In this document: positions 52,582 to 61,362 of the stretch, one piece after another
Numbering within the stretch: position 1 is the stretch's first letter
How the letters are laid out: the number at the start of each line of letters is the position of its first letter
Source of the DNA: Anaerolineaceae bacterium oral taxon 439
Lineage (GTDB): Bacteria; Chloroflexota; Anaerolineae; Anaerolineales; Anaerolineaceae
Length of the DNA stretch: 64,000 nucleotides
Direction of reading: 5' to 3'
NCBI GenBank assembly: GCA_001717545.1
Contig: CP017039.1
Span: 248,001-312,000 of the forward strand
The notes under the pieces: generated by a model
What the model saw: the letters and a program-made list of their open reading frames with translations, nothing else
What the model was told of the DNA's origin: nothing
The model's database searches: none
Position numbers and translations under genes: made by a program

Positions 52582-55362
52582 TTAATAGCACTGATTCGTT
52601 TCCGGACAGATCGGTTCCCGAACCGGACATCCGATTTCCGGCATTGGATCGCGCCGATAGACCGTGACCGCTTTTTCTCCGCCGGTTTTTACCAGCAGCA
52701 GCGCGTCAAGATAGGCGTTTCCCGGTTCCATGCAGCCGAAGACAGTGACGGCGTCCCCGGCGGTCAGCCCTTCCGGAACCTCGCGCATCGGGATCATCAC
52801 ATCAGCGGCAGAGCCGGTCCCCATGACGCGGAGCGTCAGGCGCGAATAGGGCTTGTTACGGAAGAGCGGGTCGGCCCCATGCTCGCCGGTTTGATAAAAA
52901 TAAAAGCGCGGATAAACGGCGGTTCCCTGAAAACGGCGGATTTCGCCGGATTCAACGCGCGACAGAAGTTCGTTCCAATCGATCAGCGGATCGGCTTCGA
53001 AAAACGAGTTCGTCGAAATCTCGGGAAGCGGGGCGGGAGCGGAATTCTTTTCATAAATCGTCATTGCCCAAAACGATAAACCGAAGAAAACCGCGATACC
53101 AAAAAAAGCGACGTTCTGGGCCGGTCGGACAGAAGAATCATGACATTTCCCGCGATCAAAAAAGCGCTTCAAATCGATTCTGACGTTTCGATTTTCGCTT
53201 TTTCCCCGGGCTTTTTCGCTTTCAAAAATTGCCTTAAACGCCGTCGAAAGTCCAATCGCGAAGGTCAGCGCTCCAATCCAATTCATCGGCACGACATACC
53301 GGCCGCCGCTGGTCCGCGAAATCCCCAGCGCGGCGCTGTATACCGCGGCCCAGTAGAGCGGCGCGATTCCAGCCAGACCGTCGGTCCGGATCATCGTGCC
53401 CAGGCCGACGGAGATCAGCAGGAGGTTGATCAGCAGGCAGAATCCGGCTTCGAACGAAAGTTCGCCGTTCCAGTCTTTCAGCCATGGCGACTGGTCCTTA
53501 GTGAATAAATTTTCTAAGTCATTAAATTCGATCGAGGTTGGAGGAATAAAAATCAATGCGTATAGATTATGGAACGTGTGGTTCAGGACGATTTCCGCGA
53601 CGGAGGGCAGGACGCCGGACGAAGAAGGATGGTTTTTTTTATCTGTAATTCCTTTGACTGCCTGCGGGGTTGGGCCTGCCAGCGATGGGAGATCGGAAAG
53701 CAGAGCATTTTCAATCTCGGGTCTCTTTTCAGCGGCATGGGCTGGGACAGCGCTCCATGTCTTCAGGACGCGCATGGCGCCCGGCATGATCTCGTTTGGA
53801 TGTGGTGAACCGTTCCCGGCGTCCGGGGCCGTCCCGGTTTCGTCCGGAACGCCCGGTTCTTCCTCGATATCAGGCGGATCGACCGGAGCGAAGTCGCTGA
53901 AGCGCTGCTGAACGACGACCGCCTGGAAGGTTCCGAATACCTCCGGGAGAATCTCATGCGTATTTTTCCATGAGCGGACGATCCAGGGCGAGATCGTCAG
54001 CGCCGCCGCCACGATCAGCGTCAGCGCGTTCATCAGCGCACGGCGTTTTTCTCGGAAAAGCGTCGCCGCGAGCCAGAGGAGCGCGGCGGGAAGGAGCGCG
54101 AAGAAGTTGGCGCGCGTGTAGATCGCGGCGCCTGAAACGGCGCCGGCCGCGACCGCCGCGGGGAGGCCAGTCCTTTCGCCCGGCTTCGTGATCCGGTACA
54201 TCAGGTACGCAAACAGGATGAAGACGATTTCCCCGACCCATTCGCTCATCTCCAGCCGGGAATGGACCGTCAGGATGGCCTGAGCCCGCTGAGCGTTCAG
54301 CTCCTGAAAAACGCGGAGCGCGGCGGCGATCGTACCGGCGCCGGGTCCGGCGGCGTCGCCGGCGAACAGGAAGAGGAGCGCGGGAACGACCCCGAACAGC
54401 GCGCTTTGCAGCAGCTGAAGAAGATTGACGTTGTAGCCGCTGAGGAGCTGGAGAAGGAAGGTTATCCAGGTTGGGAACGGCTTCATGACCGCGCCGCCAT
54501 AGGAAAATCCGCAGCCCGAGAGGGCAGCGCGGGCGGAAAAATCGTTGAAGACGGCGTCCGAATAGGGATAAAAGCGGAAATCCGGCGGATACGGGCCCGG
54601 CGCGAAGAAGTGCGGCTGGGTTGGGAGCGCGCAAAACGCCGCCGCTGAAACCGCCCAGATGATCAGGAACTGCTGCGTCCGCGAGATCCGGACGGTTGGG
54701 AGCGAACGCGCGAACGCGGCGAGGATCAGCCCGGCGGCGCAGAGCAGGTAAAGCTGCTCCGGGAGGACCGGGACCGCGGCCTCGTACCAGGATTCGCTTC
54801 CGGGCCGGATCCCCAATCCGGTCAGCCGGACAAAGACGGCGATCAGCGCGAAACCCATGGCGAAGACGGGAAAAGCTGATTTTGCCAGCGTCCGGCTCCA
54901 GCGGTGGGCTGCGTTTTCGATCCGTCCCCCGGAGAAGGCGATCGTTCCGGTCACTCCCCATCCGGTCAGGAGGAGCAGGATCGCTTTCAGTCGTTCGTAA
55001 ATCGCGCCGTACGCGCCCAGCCGTCCGGACGGAAGGAGCAGCCCAGCCAAAAAGATGAGCGCGGCAGAGAGATGCGCGACGAAAAGCGGCTCTGAAGCGC
55101 GCCGCTTCGGAACCTCAGCGGAACGGGAGGAATAGGATGAACGGGAGGCGAAAAAAAAGATCAGCGCCGCGATCGCGGCGGCGCAGGGAATCATGAACAG
55201 CGCAAAGCGCGCTTTCGTCAACCCGATCAGGAAGACGTCGCTTCCGGCGGAGCCTTCAAGAAGGATCGACAGCGCGGAAAGAAGCGCCGACGCGAAAACG
55301 CCGGCGCAATAAAACTCATTCGTTGCTCGGCGGCTGACCCGGTCGTTTGAAAATCGGTTCAA
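52582..55362 (-). CDS. Large polytopic membrane protein, GT-C glycosyltransferase-like
   Basis: The frame gives 926 residues with at least ten membrane helices and a C-terminal ~150-residue soluble region outside (for example FQGTAVYPRFYFYQTGEHGAD). Size and topology resemble GT-C enzymes that use polyprenyl-phosphate sugars; a luminal loop between early helices contains SRLEMSEW and a Pro-rich insert (DPPDIEEEPGVPDETG). The first codon is a TTG at 55362 after GAAAGG, overlapping the upstream gene by 47 bases. Substrate unknown. It fits the neighbouring polyprenyl sugar enzymes. Confidence 0.7.
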   Translation of the reverse strand: MNRFSNDRVSRRATNEFYCAGVFASALLSALSILLEGSAGSDVFLIGLTKARFALFMIPCAAAIAALIFFFASRSSYSSRSAEVPKRRASEPLFVAHLSAALIFLAGLLLPSGRLGAYGAIYERLKAILLLLTGWGVTGTIAFSGGRIENAAHRWSRTLAKSAFPVFAMGFALIAVFVRLTGLGIRPGSESWYEAAVPVLPEQLYLLCAAGLILAAFARSLPTVRISRTQQFLIIWAVSAAAFCALPTQPHFFAPGPYPPDFRFYPYSDAVFNDFSARAALSGCGFSYGGAVMKPFPTWITFLLQLLSGYNVNLLQLLQSALFGVVPALLFLFAGDAAGPGAGTIAAALRVFQELNAQRAQAILTVHSRLEMSEWVGEIVFILFAYLMYRITKPGERTGLPAAVAAGAVSGAAIYTRANFFALLPAALLWLAATLFREKRRALMNALTLIVAAALTISPWIVRSWKNTHEILPEVFGTFQAVVVQQRFSDFAPVDPPDIEEEPGVPDETGTAPDAGNGSPHPNEIMPGAMRVLKTWSAVPAHAAEKRPEIENALLSDLPSLAGPTPQAVKGITDKKNHPSSSGVLPSVAEIVLNHTFHNLYALIFIPPTSIEFNDLENLFTKDQSPWLKDWNGELSFEAGFCLLINLLLISVGLGTMIRTDGLAGIAPLYWAAVYSAALGISRTSGGRYVVPMNWIGALTFAIGLSTAFKAIFESEKARGKSENRNVRIDLKRFFDRGKCHDSSVRPAQNVAFFGIAVFFGLSFWAMTIYEKNSAPAPLPEISTNSFFEADPLIDWNELLSRVESGEIRRFQGTAVYPRFYFYQTGEHGADPLFRNKPYSRLTLRVMGTGSAADVMIPMREVPEGLTAGDAVTVFGCMEPGNAYLDALLLVKTGGEKAVTVYRRDPMPEIGCPVREPICPETNQCY

Positions 55363-56416
55363 GGATACCTTTCCCTTCGGTAAGGAGGAGGATCAGGGCG
55401 ACGCCGGCGGCCGCAATCAGGAAAAACAGGATATTGGCGAAGAGCGGATCTTTTGACGTCAGGAACAGCGCGAAGACCTGCAGCCCGGTCGCCGCCAGCT
55501 GAATCAGCGCGACGGCCTGCGCCGGGGAAAAACGCAGCGCTACGAGACGGTGATACGTGTGGTCCGTTCCGCTGGAGTAGAACATCAGCTTCCGCCGCCA
55601 GCGTGAATAGGTCACGAGGACGGTATCGAAAATCGGGATCCCCAGCATCAGGATCGGGACAAACCAGGTGCTCGCCTGCGTTTTAACCGGCGGGTTATAC
55701 AGGATCGCGATCACGCCGAGGAAAAAACCGATCAGCTGCGCCCCTGAGTCGCCCAGAAAGAGTTTCGCCGGCGACGCGTTGAAAAACGAAATCACGATTC
55801 CGCCCCCGAGCAGGATTCCGCAGAGGTAAACGATCTCCCATTGTCCGGTATCCATCGTCAGCAGGATGCAGAAAATCATGGTTACGTTGCTGATCCCGAT
55901 CGCGAGGCTGTCTGCGCTGTCGATCAGGTTGACGGCGTTAATAATGAATACCATCCAGAATACCGTCACCAGGATATCGAGCGTCTTCGGGAGCCAGGAA
56001 AGCGTCCCGCTCAGCGGAAAAAACGATTCGAAAACATGTACCTGCGTTCCGAGGAGGATCAGGACGATGGTTGCGCAGGCCTGCGCGACGGCTTTATGCT
56101 TCGGGCGGATCGGACGGTAATCGTCGAAAAGACCGAAGGCGAAAACGATCGACGCGGGGATCAGCAGCTTTCTCGTCTCGTCGCTGAATTGATCGTTGAG
56201 CATGCCGAACGTCAGCAGGACCGTCGCGAACAGCGCAATCCCGCCCGCGATGGGAACCGGGCGCGTGTGCTTTTTATGCGGTTCGGCGTTGGGAATATCG
56301 ATGAGCCCGGTTCTTTTCGCGGCCCAAAGCGCGAGCGGCGTTATCAGGAACGCTATGACGAACGCGTAGAGAACAGCGAGAAGAAGCGGATCGGTTTGAC
56401 GGAGCGTAAAGATCAT
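55316..56416 (-). CDS. WecA/TagO-like undecaprenyl-phosphate sugar-1-phosphate transferase
   Basis: The 366-residue polytopic protein belongs to the MraY/WecA family: FGLFDDYRPIRPK (metal-binding DDY), NAVNLIDSADSLAIGI, GDSGAQLIGFFLGV, and a C-terminal loop with TDHTYHRLVALRFS (His motif). It starts glycan synthesis by moving a sugar 1-phosphate onto undecaprenyl phosphate. It heads the block of envelope genes on the minus strand. Confidence 0.93.
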   Translation of the reverse strand: MIFTLRQTDPLLLAVLYAFVIAFLITPLALWAAKRTGLIDIPNAEPHKKHTRPVPIAGGIALFATVLLTFGMLNDQFSDETRKLLIPASIVFAFGLFDDYRPIRPKHKAVAQACATIVLILLGTQVHVFESFFPLSGTLSWLPKTLDILVTVFWMVFIINAVNLIDSADSLAIGISNVTMIFCILLTMDTGQWEIVYLCGILLGGGIVISFFNASPAKLFLGDSGAQLIGFFLGVIAILYNPPVKTQASTWFVPILMLGIPIFDTVLVTYSRWRRKLMFYSSGTDHTYHRLVALRFSPAQAVALIQLAATGLQVFALFLTSKDPLFANILFFLIAAAGVALILLLTEGKGILEPIFKRPGQPPSNE

Positions 56417-56523
56417 GGCTTTTTTCCAACCTTACGATCATTTCAATTTTGCGGACGGGCTTAAACTGTCGCGGCGACTTTCGCTGACGCTCGGGTCAGC
56501 CGCCTCTGTTCGCGCTTCCCGGA

Positions 56524-57645
56524 TCAGCGTCCGCCCTGTTCGAGAAGCGCGTATACCGCGTACGTTTTAACGTTGACGATCGCTGAGGCGAATTTCTCCT
56601 CGACCATCTTCCTTCCGGCGATCCCCATCCGGCGGCAGAGCTCCCGGTCAAGGATCAACTTTTCGAGCGCGTCGGCTAACGCTTCGGCGCTGCGCGCGGG
56701 AACGAGAAAACCGTTGACCCCGTCCCGGACGATTTCACGGCAGCCGGCGACGTCGGTCGCGACGATCGGCCGTCCGCAGGACGCCGCTTCCAGCAGGATT
56801 TTAGGCAGTCCTTCGCGGTAGGAAGGGAGACAGACGACGTTGGAAATGGTAAAAACGGTGAAGATGTCCTCCTGCCAGCCCCAGATTTCGACGATCCCTT
56901 CCTTTTGCCATTGTGTCAGCCGTTCGAAGGGGACGGACGCCGGGTTCCCGTCGTCGACTTTGCCGACCAGCGCGAAGCGCGCCTTTATCCCTTTCCCATG
57001 CAAGATTTTTGCCGCGGCGACGAATTCATGGACGCCCTTGTCCCAGAGCATTCGCGCAGGGAGGATAACGACCGGCGTATTTTCCGGAAGCGAAATGAGT
57101 CGGAACCGGTTGAGGTTGACGCCGGTTCCAAGGATGACATGCGATTGGTCTGTCGTGACGAGGCCGCGGTCGATAAAGATTTTCTGGTCGTCTGGATTTT
57201 CGAAGAGGACCTGCGTTCCTTTCAGCGCTTTCCGGTACAGCCGGAGCACGATTTCCCGGATCAGGAACGCGAGCGGCGTCCGTCCCAGGAAGGAATATCC
57301 CAGCCCGGTAATCGAATTGACGATTTTGCTGATTCCAAGGTTTTTCGCGGCGATCGATCCGTAAATGACGCATTTGACCGTGTAATTCTGAACCAGATCC
57401 GGCTTCTCGCGCGCGAGGACGGACTGGATCCGCGCAATCGTATCGGATTCAATGAACGGATTGATCCCCTTTCGGGAAAGGCTGAACGGGATGACGCGGA
57501 ACCCCTCGTCGATCAGCAGGCTTTCATAGCCGCCCGTCGGAGAGACGAAAACGACTTCCCAGCCCTTCGACCGCAGGAATTTTGCATAATCCAGTCGAAA
57601 ATTATATAAGTACCAGTCTGTATTCGCGAAAAAAACGGCTTTCAA
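56524..57645 (-). CDS. Glycosyltransferase family 4
   Basis: The 373-residue protein probably starts at a TTG at 57645 (KAVFFANTDWYLYNFRL follows, with GGCGAGG upstream); a longer frame reaches 57705. It is a GT-B retaining enzyme: VILPARMLWDKGVHEFVAAAK, LVGKVDDGNPASVPF and the E-x7-E type segment in PSYREGLPKILLEAASCG. It resembles the PglA/amylovoran-type GT4 group in its TDWYLYNFR opening. It follows the WecA-like gene region and likely adds the second sugar of the lipid-linked unit. Confidence 0.9.
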   Translation of the reverse strand: MKAVFFANTDWYLYNFRLDYAKFLRSKGWEVVFVSPTGGYESLLIDEGFRVIPFSLSRKGINPFIESDTIARIQSVLAREKPDLVQNYTVKCVIYGSIAAKNLGISKIVNSITGLGYSFLGRTPLAFLIREIVLRLYRKALKGTQVLFENPDDQKIFIDRGLVTTDQSHVILGTGVNLNRFRLISLPENTPVVILPARMLWDKGVHEFVAAAKILHGKGIKARFALVGKVDDGNPASVPFERLTQWQKEGIVEIWGWQEDIFTVFTISNVVCLPSYREGLPKILLEAASCGRPIVATDVAGCREIVRDGVNGFLVPARSAEALADALEKLILDRELCRRMGIAGRKMVEEKFASAIVNVKTYAVYALLEQGGR

Positions 57646-57895
57646 TGCGCCTCGCCTGTAAGGATAAAGTCTGTCGCCGGAAGGAAAACGGCAGCGGCCG
57701 CTCAATTCCGATCCGATTATAAATAATTATACATGCTTCGCGTAGCGTTGGGTCAGATCGAGGCGGTCCGATCGGAAAAAATCCGGAAAACGAGCCTCGG
57801 CCCGTCCGAACCCGGCCAGCGGCGCAGGCAGGACCGGAAACCGCGCGATGGGGGAACTGACTCCGCCCTTTGGAAGGTCCGGACGCAAGCCCCGC

Positions 57896-58624
57896 TCAGA
57901 AGAGCGACAGCTGGCTCGGTTCAGGCGGCTCGCCTTCGCTCTGGTTCCCGGCTGAATCCGACGCATTCGCGGCGAATGGGGGCGGATCCGGAAAGGCGGC
58001 TTCTTCGGCGAACCACGGCGGTTCCGGAATGTCTTCTTCCTCTTCTTCCCCGAATTTCCTTCTTCGCGCCTCTTCGAGGATACCCGGAAGCTTTCGGAAG
58101 TCTTCGAGAATAAAATCCTTCAGCGCGGGCTGATGCAGCGCGGCGGCAGGGTGGAACATCGGGATGACCATGCGCCCGTCGATCCAATGCGCCTTGCCGT
58201 GGATCGCGGAAATTTTTTTGAATGGGAAATAATTCGCCATAGAGACCCGCCCCAGCGTGATCACGACGAGCGGATCGATAATCTCCAGCTGCCGCTTGAG
58301 ATACCCGCCGCATTGGAACAATTCTTCCGGGAGCGGGTCGCGGTTCCCCGGCGGGCGGCATTTGACGACGTTGGTAATATAAACGTCCTTTCGTTCGAGT
58401 CCGGCCGCGTGGATCAGTTCGTCGAGGAATTTCCCTGCCGCGCCGACGAACGGGCGCCCGGTCCGGTTTTCGTTCGCGCCCGGGCCTTCTCCGATAAAAA
58501 GGATCTCGCTGTGGAGATTGCCTTCTCCCGGAACGGAGAGCTCGCGCGTCCTGGATAAAACGCAGCGCTGACAAGCGCGGATTTCTTCGACGATAGCGGC
58601 GATTTGCTGTTCCCGATGACTCAT
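57896..58624 (-). CDS. Uracil-DNA glycosylase, type 4 (Fe-S)
   Basis: The 242-residue protein has the family-4 pattern: Cys18 and Cys21 (RACQRC), Cys89 and Cys105 as [4Fe-4S] ligands, FIGEGPGANENRTGRPFVG (catalytic loop), and VIPMFHPAAAL. It removes uracil from DNA. The last ~45 residues are an acidic and Pro-rich extension (EEEEEDIPEPPW) beyond the normal fold. It overlaps rimI by 4 bases and ends the tsaE-tsaB-rimI operon. Confidence 0.94.
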   Translation of the reverse strand: MSHREQQIAAIVEEIRACQRCVLSRTRELSVPGEGNLHSEILFIGEGPGANENRTGRPFVGAAGKFLDELIHAAGLERKDVYITNVVKCRPPGNRDPLPEELFQCGGYLKRQLEIIDPLVVITLGRVSMANYFPFKKISAIHGKAHWIDGRMVIPMFHPAAALHQPALKDFILEDFRKLPGILEEARRRKFGEEEEEDIPEPPWFAEEAAFPDPPPFAANASDSAGNQSEGEPPEPSQLSLF

Positions 58625-59109
58625 GTCTGCTGGGTCTCCCTTTCGATAAAAGCCTGATACTGCGCTGGAAATAAATTCATGTTCAGCGCGTCTTCGTTAT
58701 TATCGCGGTAATAGCCTTTCCGGATCGAGACCGTTTCATAGCCGATTTTCTCGTACAGTTCGATCGCTGGTCGGTTGCTGATCCGGACTTCTAAAAACGA
58801 TTGCCTGGCGTTGTCGCGGTTCGCGGCGATCAGCCCCTGCCGCATCAGCGCGTACCCAATCCCCAGCCGGCGGAACGGCGTGTCGACGGCGATATTGGCG
58901 ACATGAAACTCGTCGACGATCAGCCAGGCCATCAGGAACCCGAGGATCAGTCCGTCCCGCGATCTGGCGACGGTAGCGCGTCCGGCGAGGTTGTGCCTGA
59001 CCTCATATTCGTACGATGAGAGCGGCCATGGCAGCGCCGCCGAACGTGAATCGATTTCCCTGACCGCGCGGACGTCGTCCCCGGTCATTTTTTCGATCGT
59101 ATAGTTCAT
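58621..59109 (-). CDS. rimI: Ribosomal-protein-alanine acetyltransferase-like GNAT
   Basis: The 162-residue GNAT protein has the acetyl-CoA site RRLGIGYALM, VANIAVDTPF, and NRPAIELYEKIGYETVSIRKGYYRDNNEDALNM, the typical RimI end. RimI acetylates the N-terminus of bS18 in enterics and is often linked to the tsa genes, as here (overlap of 4 bases with tsaB). Confidence 0.94.
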   Translation of the reverse strand: MNYTIEKMTGDDVRAVREIDSRSAALPWPLSSYEYEVRHNLAGRATVARSRDGLILGFLMAWLIVDEFHVANIAVDTPFRRLGIGYALMRQGLIAANRDNARQSFLEVRISNRPAIELYEKIGYETVSIRKGYYRDNNEDALNMNLFPAQYQAFIERETQQT

Positions 59110-59786
59110 GCCCCGGCGCGGATGGCAGGCCCGTTCGTATGCAGGTAAATCGGCGTCAGTCCGTCGCCGCTTTCATACGCGCCCTTCCTGAACAGTTTCC
59201 ATGCCTGGACCGCTAAGAATCCGGCGCGTCGGAGCTCGAAGCCCGGCGAAGAGAAACGGATATTGCGGTTCTGGCTCCGCCGCAGCGCGGTCCGCATTTC
59301 GCCCGTGACTTCGCCGGTAATTACCGTCGGCGCGACGATGACCGCCGATAAAGACTCGATCGTATGCACGTCGATTTCCGAAATCGCGGCGCATCCGTTC
59401 GCCTTGTTTTCAAAAAACTGCGTCGCGTATTTTTCCCGTCCGGCGGTCAACACGGCGCAGATCGTCGCGCGCGACGTTTGCTGCGACGCGGCGAAATAGG
59501 AGAGCGTCGGGACGCCGACGATCGGGATATTCAGCGCTGCGTTGATTCCTTTCGCGAACGCCAGCCCGATCCGCAGGCTCGTAAACGAGCCGGGCCCCAG
59601 CGCGACCGCCAACGCAGATAAATCGCTGAAGTGGACGCCGGTTTTCCGGAAGAGGCTCCCGACAGCGGGGGCGAGGACGGTTGAATGACGGTTCGGGCTT
59701 TTCCAGGTGAACTCGCCGAGGATTGTCGATCCGTCGTAAAGCGCAACGCTGATCATCGCCGTCGAGGTATCTATCGCTAATATCAT
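59106..59786 (-). CDS. tsaB: tRNA threonylcarbamoyladenosine synthesis protein TsaB
   Basis: The 226-residue ASKHA-fold protein begins MILAIDTSTAMISVALYD and has ALAVALGPGSFTSLRIGLAFAKG. TsaB partners TsaD and TsaE to make t6A37 in tRNAs. It lies between tsaE and rimI; tsaD is not in the window. Confidence 0.95.
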   Translation of the reverse strand: MILAIDTSTAMISVALYDGSTILGEFTWKSPNRHSTVLAPAVGSLFRKTGVHFSDLSALAVALGPGSFTSLRIGLAFAKGINAALNIPIVGVPTLSYFAASQQTSRATICAVLTAGREKYATQFFENKANGCAAISEIDVHTIESLSAVIVAPTVITGEVTGEMRTALRRSQNRNIRFSSPGFELRRAGFLAVQAWKLFRKGAYESGDGLTPIYLHTNGPAIRAGA

Positions 59787-59790
59787 TTCG

Positions 59791-60285
59791 CTAAACTCCG
59801 AACGATCGTTTTCGGAAAAGGTCGACCGTTTTTCGATATTTTTCGCCGGAAGGAACGAACGTTATCCGCCTCGTTTCTTCGGAAATGGTTTTCATGTCGA
59901 TCAGGAGCCGGTCAGCGGGGAGAACGGCCTCGATCCGCTCGGACCATTCCACCAGCAGCGCGCCTCCCGTCCAGAGGCGTTCGAGATCTAAATCCTCCGC
60001 TTCGTAAACGCTCCCGATCCGATAAGCGTCCATATGAAAGAGAAGGTTCCCGTCCGCGCGGCGGTATTCGTTGATCAGGACGAAAGTCGGACTGCTGACC
60101 GGGTCGAGACTTCCCCATCCCTGCGCGATTCCCTGAATAAACGTCGTTTTTCCCGCGCCGAGACCGCCATGAAAGCAGACGACGTCCCCCGGCTCGATCA
60201 GCGCGCCAAAACGCATTCCGAACCGGCGCGTCTGGTCGGGGTTGCGGCTGAAAAGTTCAAGACTGAACGGGTCAAGAATCGGCAT
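59791..60285 (-). CDS. tsaE: tRNA threonylcarbamoyladenosine synthesis ATPase TsaE
   Basis: The 164-residue P-loop protein has GGLGAGKTTFIQGIAQGWG, SPTFVLINEYRR and HMDAYRIGSVYEAEDLDLE, the TsaE signatures. Its ATPase activity cycles the TsaBD complex. It is separated from tsaB by 4 bases. Confidence 0.96.
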   Translation of the reverse strand: MPILDPFSLELFSRNPDQTRRFGMRFGALIEPGDVVCFHGGLGAGKTTFIQGIAQGWGSLDPVSSPTFVLINEYRRADGNLLFHMDAYRIGSVYEAEDLDLERLWTGGALLVEWSERIEAVLPADRLLIDMKTISEETRRITFVPSGEKYRKTVDLFRKRSFGV

Positions 60286-60289
60286 TCGG

Positions 60290-60517
60290 CTAACGATCTC
60301 CCGCTGCGTCGGCGGATTGCGGCTGGTCGGATTTCCGGACGAGCTTTTTCGTCCGCCGTCCGAGCTCGCGGCGCGTCAGCAGGACGCGCCTCCCGCATCC
60401 GCGGCATTCCAGCCCGATATCCGCGCCTAAGCGGACGACGACCCAGTCCGCCGATCCGCAAGGGTGCGCTTTCTTTAAGGTTACGCTGTCGCCGATTTCG
60501 TAGATTTCCGGTTCCAT
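60290..60517 (-). CDS. DUF951 small zinc-ribbon-like protein
   Basis: The 75-residue protein starts at the ATG at 60517 (MEPEIYEIGDSVTLKKAHPC). The pattern KKAHPCGSADWVVVRLGADIGLECRGCGRRVLLTRREL is the DUF951 family, with CRGC and an upstream Cys as probable zinc ligands. Function unknown; it is widespread in Firmicutes and Chloroflexota and is here the first gene of the tsaE operon. Confidence 0.92.
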   Translation of the reverse strand: MEPEIYEIGDSVTLKKAHPCGSADWVVVRLGADIGLECRGCGRRVLLTRRELGRRTKKLVRKSDQPQSADAAGDR

Positions 60518-60637
60518 GACTATTATCATACCGCAGTTTTTCGTCCCCGAAGCGCGGAGCGGCGGGGAAATCAGCGCGATTTTGAGGGAAAATCCAGATT
60601 CTTATCATGGTTTTGGCTGGGTTCGCCAGCTTTTACG

Positions 60638-60655
60638 TACCGTTCGGTATATAAT
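60638..60655 (+). promoter_or_regulatory. Putative TetR operator overlapping a -10 element
   Basis: The inverted repeat TACCG-TT-CGGTA (60638-60649) abuts TATAAT (60650-60655), only 6 bases before the TetR start. This arrangement suggests autorepression and a nearly leaderless mRNA. No good -35 element was seen. Confidence 0.55.
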
Positions 60656-60661
60656 CGCGAT

Positions 60662-61258
60662 ATGAAAAATACGAACAGTCGCGAAACGATTCTGAATTGC
60701 GCGCTGGAGCTCTTTTCTGCGAAGGGGTATGCGTCGGTCGGGATCAGCGAGATCGTCGATCTCGCCGGGATTACCAGGCCGACGCTCTACTATTTTTTCG
60801 GCAGCAAAGAAGGCCTGTTTAACGAGCTGCTGAAGACGAATTATGAACTCCTGAACCAAAGGCTTACCGAAGCGCGCGTATATCGACCGAACCAGGCGAA
60901 TTATTTTGAGGACGTGTTTCCCGTTTTACGGGCGATCGCGCGCGCGTACTTCGATTTCGCAAAGCAGCGTTCGACGTTTTATCAGATGTCGCTGGCGTTG
61001 ACCTTCGCCCCGCCGACGTCCGACGCGGCGCGTCTTTCCGAACCGTATCGTCAGTTCCAATACGACGAGATCGAAAAAACCTTCCTTGATATTTCTGAGG
61101 CGCATGGCAATTTGCGCGGGAGGGAGCGCGCCTGCGGCCGGTACTTTCTGGCGCTGGTCAACGCGCAGATCGGCTTATGGATCCGGGGAAAAGGCGCGTT
61201 GGAAAATACCGATGCGGAAGCGCTGGTTAAATTGTTCATGCACGGAATTTTTTCGTAA
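60662..61258 (+). CDS. TetR-family transcriptional regulator
   Basis: The 198-residue protein has a TetR helix-turn-helix (YASVGISEIVDLAGITRPTLYYFFGSKEGLF) followed by a helical ligand domain. The start at 60662 follows the -10 element directly, so leaderless translation is likely. It lies 104 bases upstream of the amylase gene on the same strand and may control it. Confidence 0.88.
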   Translation: MKNTNSRETILNCALELFSAKGYASVGISEIVDLAGITRPTLYYFFGSKEGLFNELLKTNYELLNQRLTEARVYRPNQANYFEDVFPVLRAIARAYFDFAKQRSTFYQMSLALTFAPPTSDAARLSEPYRQFQYDEIEKTFLDISEAHGNLRGRERACGRYFLALVNAQIGLWIRGKGALENTDAEALVKLFMHGIFS

Positions 61259-61362
61259 AGAGAGGCTTTTTTCAGAGGAAACCTGAACCGAAGCGTTTGA
61301 GAGCGAACGCTTTACCTGAAAGTCTTTTATTTTTTAAGCAGGATCGAAAGGAGACACGAAAG

